Of a stretch of 64,000 bases of DNA, positions 63,780 to 64,000 are shown one piece after another (positions within the stretch are counted from its first letter, which is position 1; every line of letters begins with the position of its first letter). Source of the DNA: CAWCUK01 sp963798775 (GTDB lineage Bacteria; Bacteroidota; Ignavibacteria; Ignavibacteriales; Ignavibacteriaceae); the NCBI GenBank assembly GCA_963798775.1, contig CAWCUK010000001.1, positions 496,001 through 560,000 on the forward strand, read 5' to 3'. Below the pieces are notes generated by a model, which ran no database searches, was not told the origin of the DNA, and saw only the letters and a program-made list of their open reading frames with translations. The position numbers and the translations under genes were made by a program.

Positions 63780-64000
63780 CTATTGAAATGTAAATTTTTC
63801 TTCCGCAACTTCGAACAAACAGAATTTTCCGTTTTGTTTATCCTCCGGGATAAGTTCCTCAACCAAAGAGATTTTTTTCTTAAAAATATTAATGTCGAAA
63901 ATCGCGCTGTTTGTACTACCGTCCTGCTTAATAATGTTTACAGTATGTTTACCGTAAAGTTCTTCAAAAAAAGATTCGCATTCTGCGGGCCCGGCGGAAT
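63780..64000 (-). CDS. C-terminus of an unidentified protein, 5' end outside window
   Basis: An open frame of 72 codons ends with TAG at 63780, 11 bases before lgt. The peptide is acidic and contains SAGPAECESFFEELYGKH and FKKKISLVEELIPEDKQN. I recognise no family. The short gap to lgt and shared direction suggest an operon. Confidence 0.65.
   Translation of the reverse strand, partial: SAGPAECESFFEELYGKHTVNIIKQDGSTNSAIFDINIFKKKISLVEELIPEDKQNGKFCLFEVAEEKFTFQ

Noticed and set aside
1..64000. CRISPR array, insertion sequence, prophage or integrated element
   Set aside because: No regularly spaced repeats, transposase, integrase or phage structural genes were seen. The only long repeat is the pair of sorting-domain 3' ends.

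Overview
The window is AT-rich bacterial chromosome, probably from the Ignavibacteria/Chlorobi side of Bacteroidota. Three lines of evidence suggest this. Five secreted proteins end in a type IX secretion (Por) sorting domain of the PNPFNP...KKMxLxK type. The primary sigma factor is short (284 aa). The str, S10, spc and alpha ribosomal gene clusters lie in one run. The lineage is inferred from gene content only; there is no rRNA gene here. No phage, transposon, plasmid or CRISPR sequence was seen.

Layout. (1) 1-2397: 3' part of a class II ribonucleotide reductase gene on the + strand, ending at a hairpin shared with the convergent gene. (2) 2478-8458, minus strand: GAF/degenerate-GGDEF protein, deoB, a 46-aa ORF, a PIN-domain protein, two EutN/CcmL microcompartment vertex proteins, the primary sigma factor and an NlpC/P60 lipoprotein. 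(3) 8537-40530, minus strand, read from high to low coordinates: tRNA-Tyr, tRNA-Gly, tRNA-Thr, rpmG, tRNA-Trp, secE, nusG, rplK, rplA, rplJ, rplL, rpoB, rpoC, rpsL, rpsG, fusA, tuf, then S10 (rpsJ to rpsQ), spc (rplN to rpmJ, with tRNA-Gln between rplR and rpsE) and alpha (rpsM, rpsK, rpsD, rpoA, rplQ), then engB. Hairpin terminators after rplL, rpoC, tuf, tRNA-Gln and rplQ cut this run into transcription units. A TTGACA-17-TATATT promoter precedes rpsL. (4) 40744-49902, minus: a ComM-like ATPase, a LamG-like secreted protein, nuoI-nuoH-nuoG, alanine dehydrogenase and an M16 peptidase. (5) 50058-62031: secreted or envelope proteins, namely an S1/P1-type nuclease or phospholipase, a serine beta-lactamase-family hydrolase, a LolA-like protein, a 1191-aa fibronectin-III-like repeat protein and two adjacent BNR-like proteins that share an almost identical 3' end. 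(6) 62111-64000, minus: a TrmH/RlmB methyltransferase, lgt and a partial gene.

Many essential genes (rpoA, rpoB, rpoC, rpsC, rpsD, rpsK, rpsM, rplA, rplE, rplJ, rplK, rplL, rpmC, fusA, nusG) are broken by single-base indels in the sequence as given. They are annotated as whole genes. The breaks are most likely assembly or sequencing errors, because these are essential genes whose sequence resumes in another frame without loss of conserved residues. Several ribosomal and polymerase genes start with TTG or GTG.
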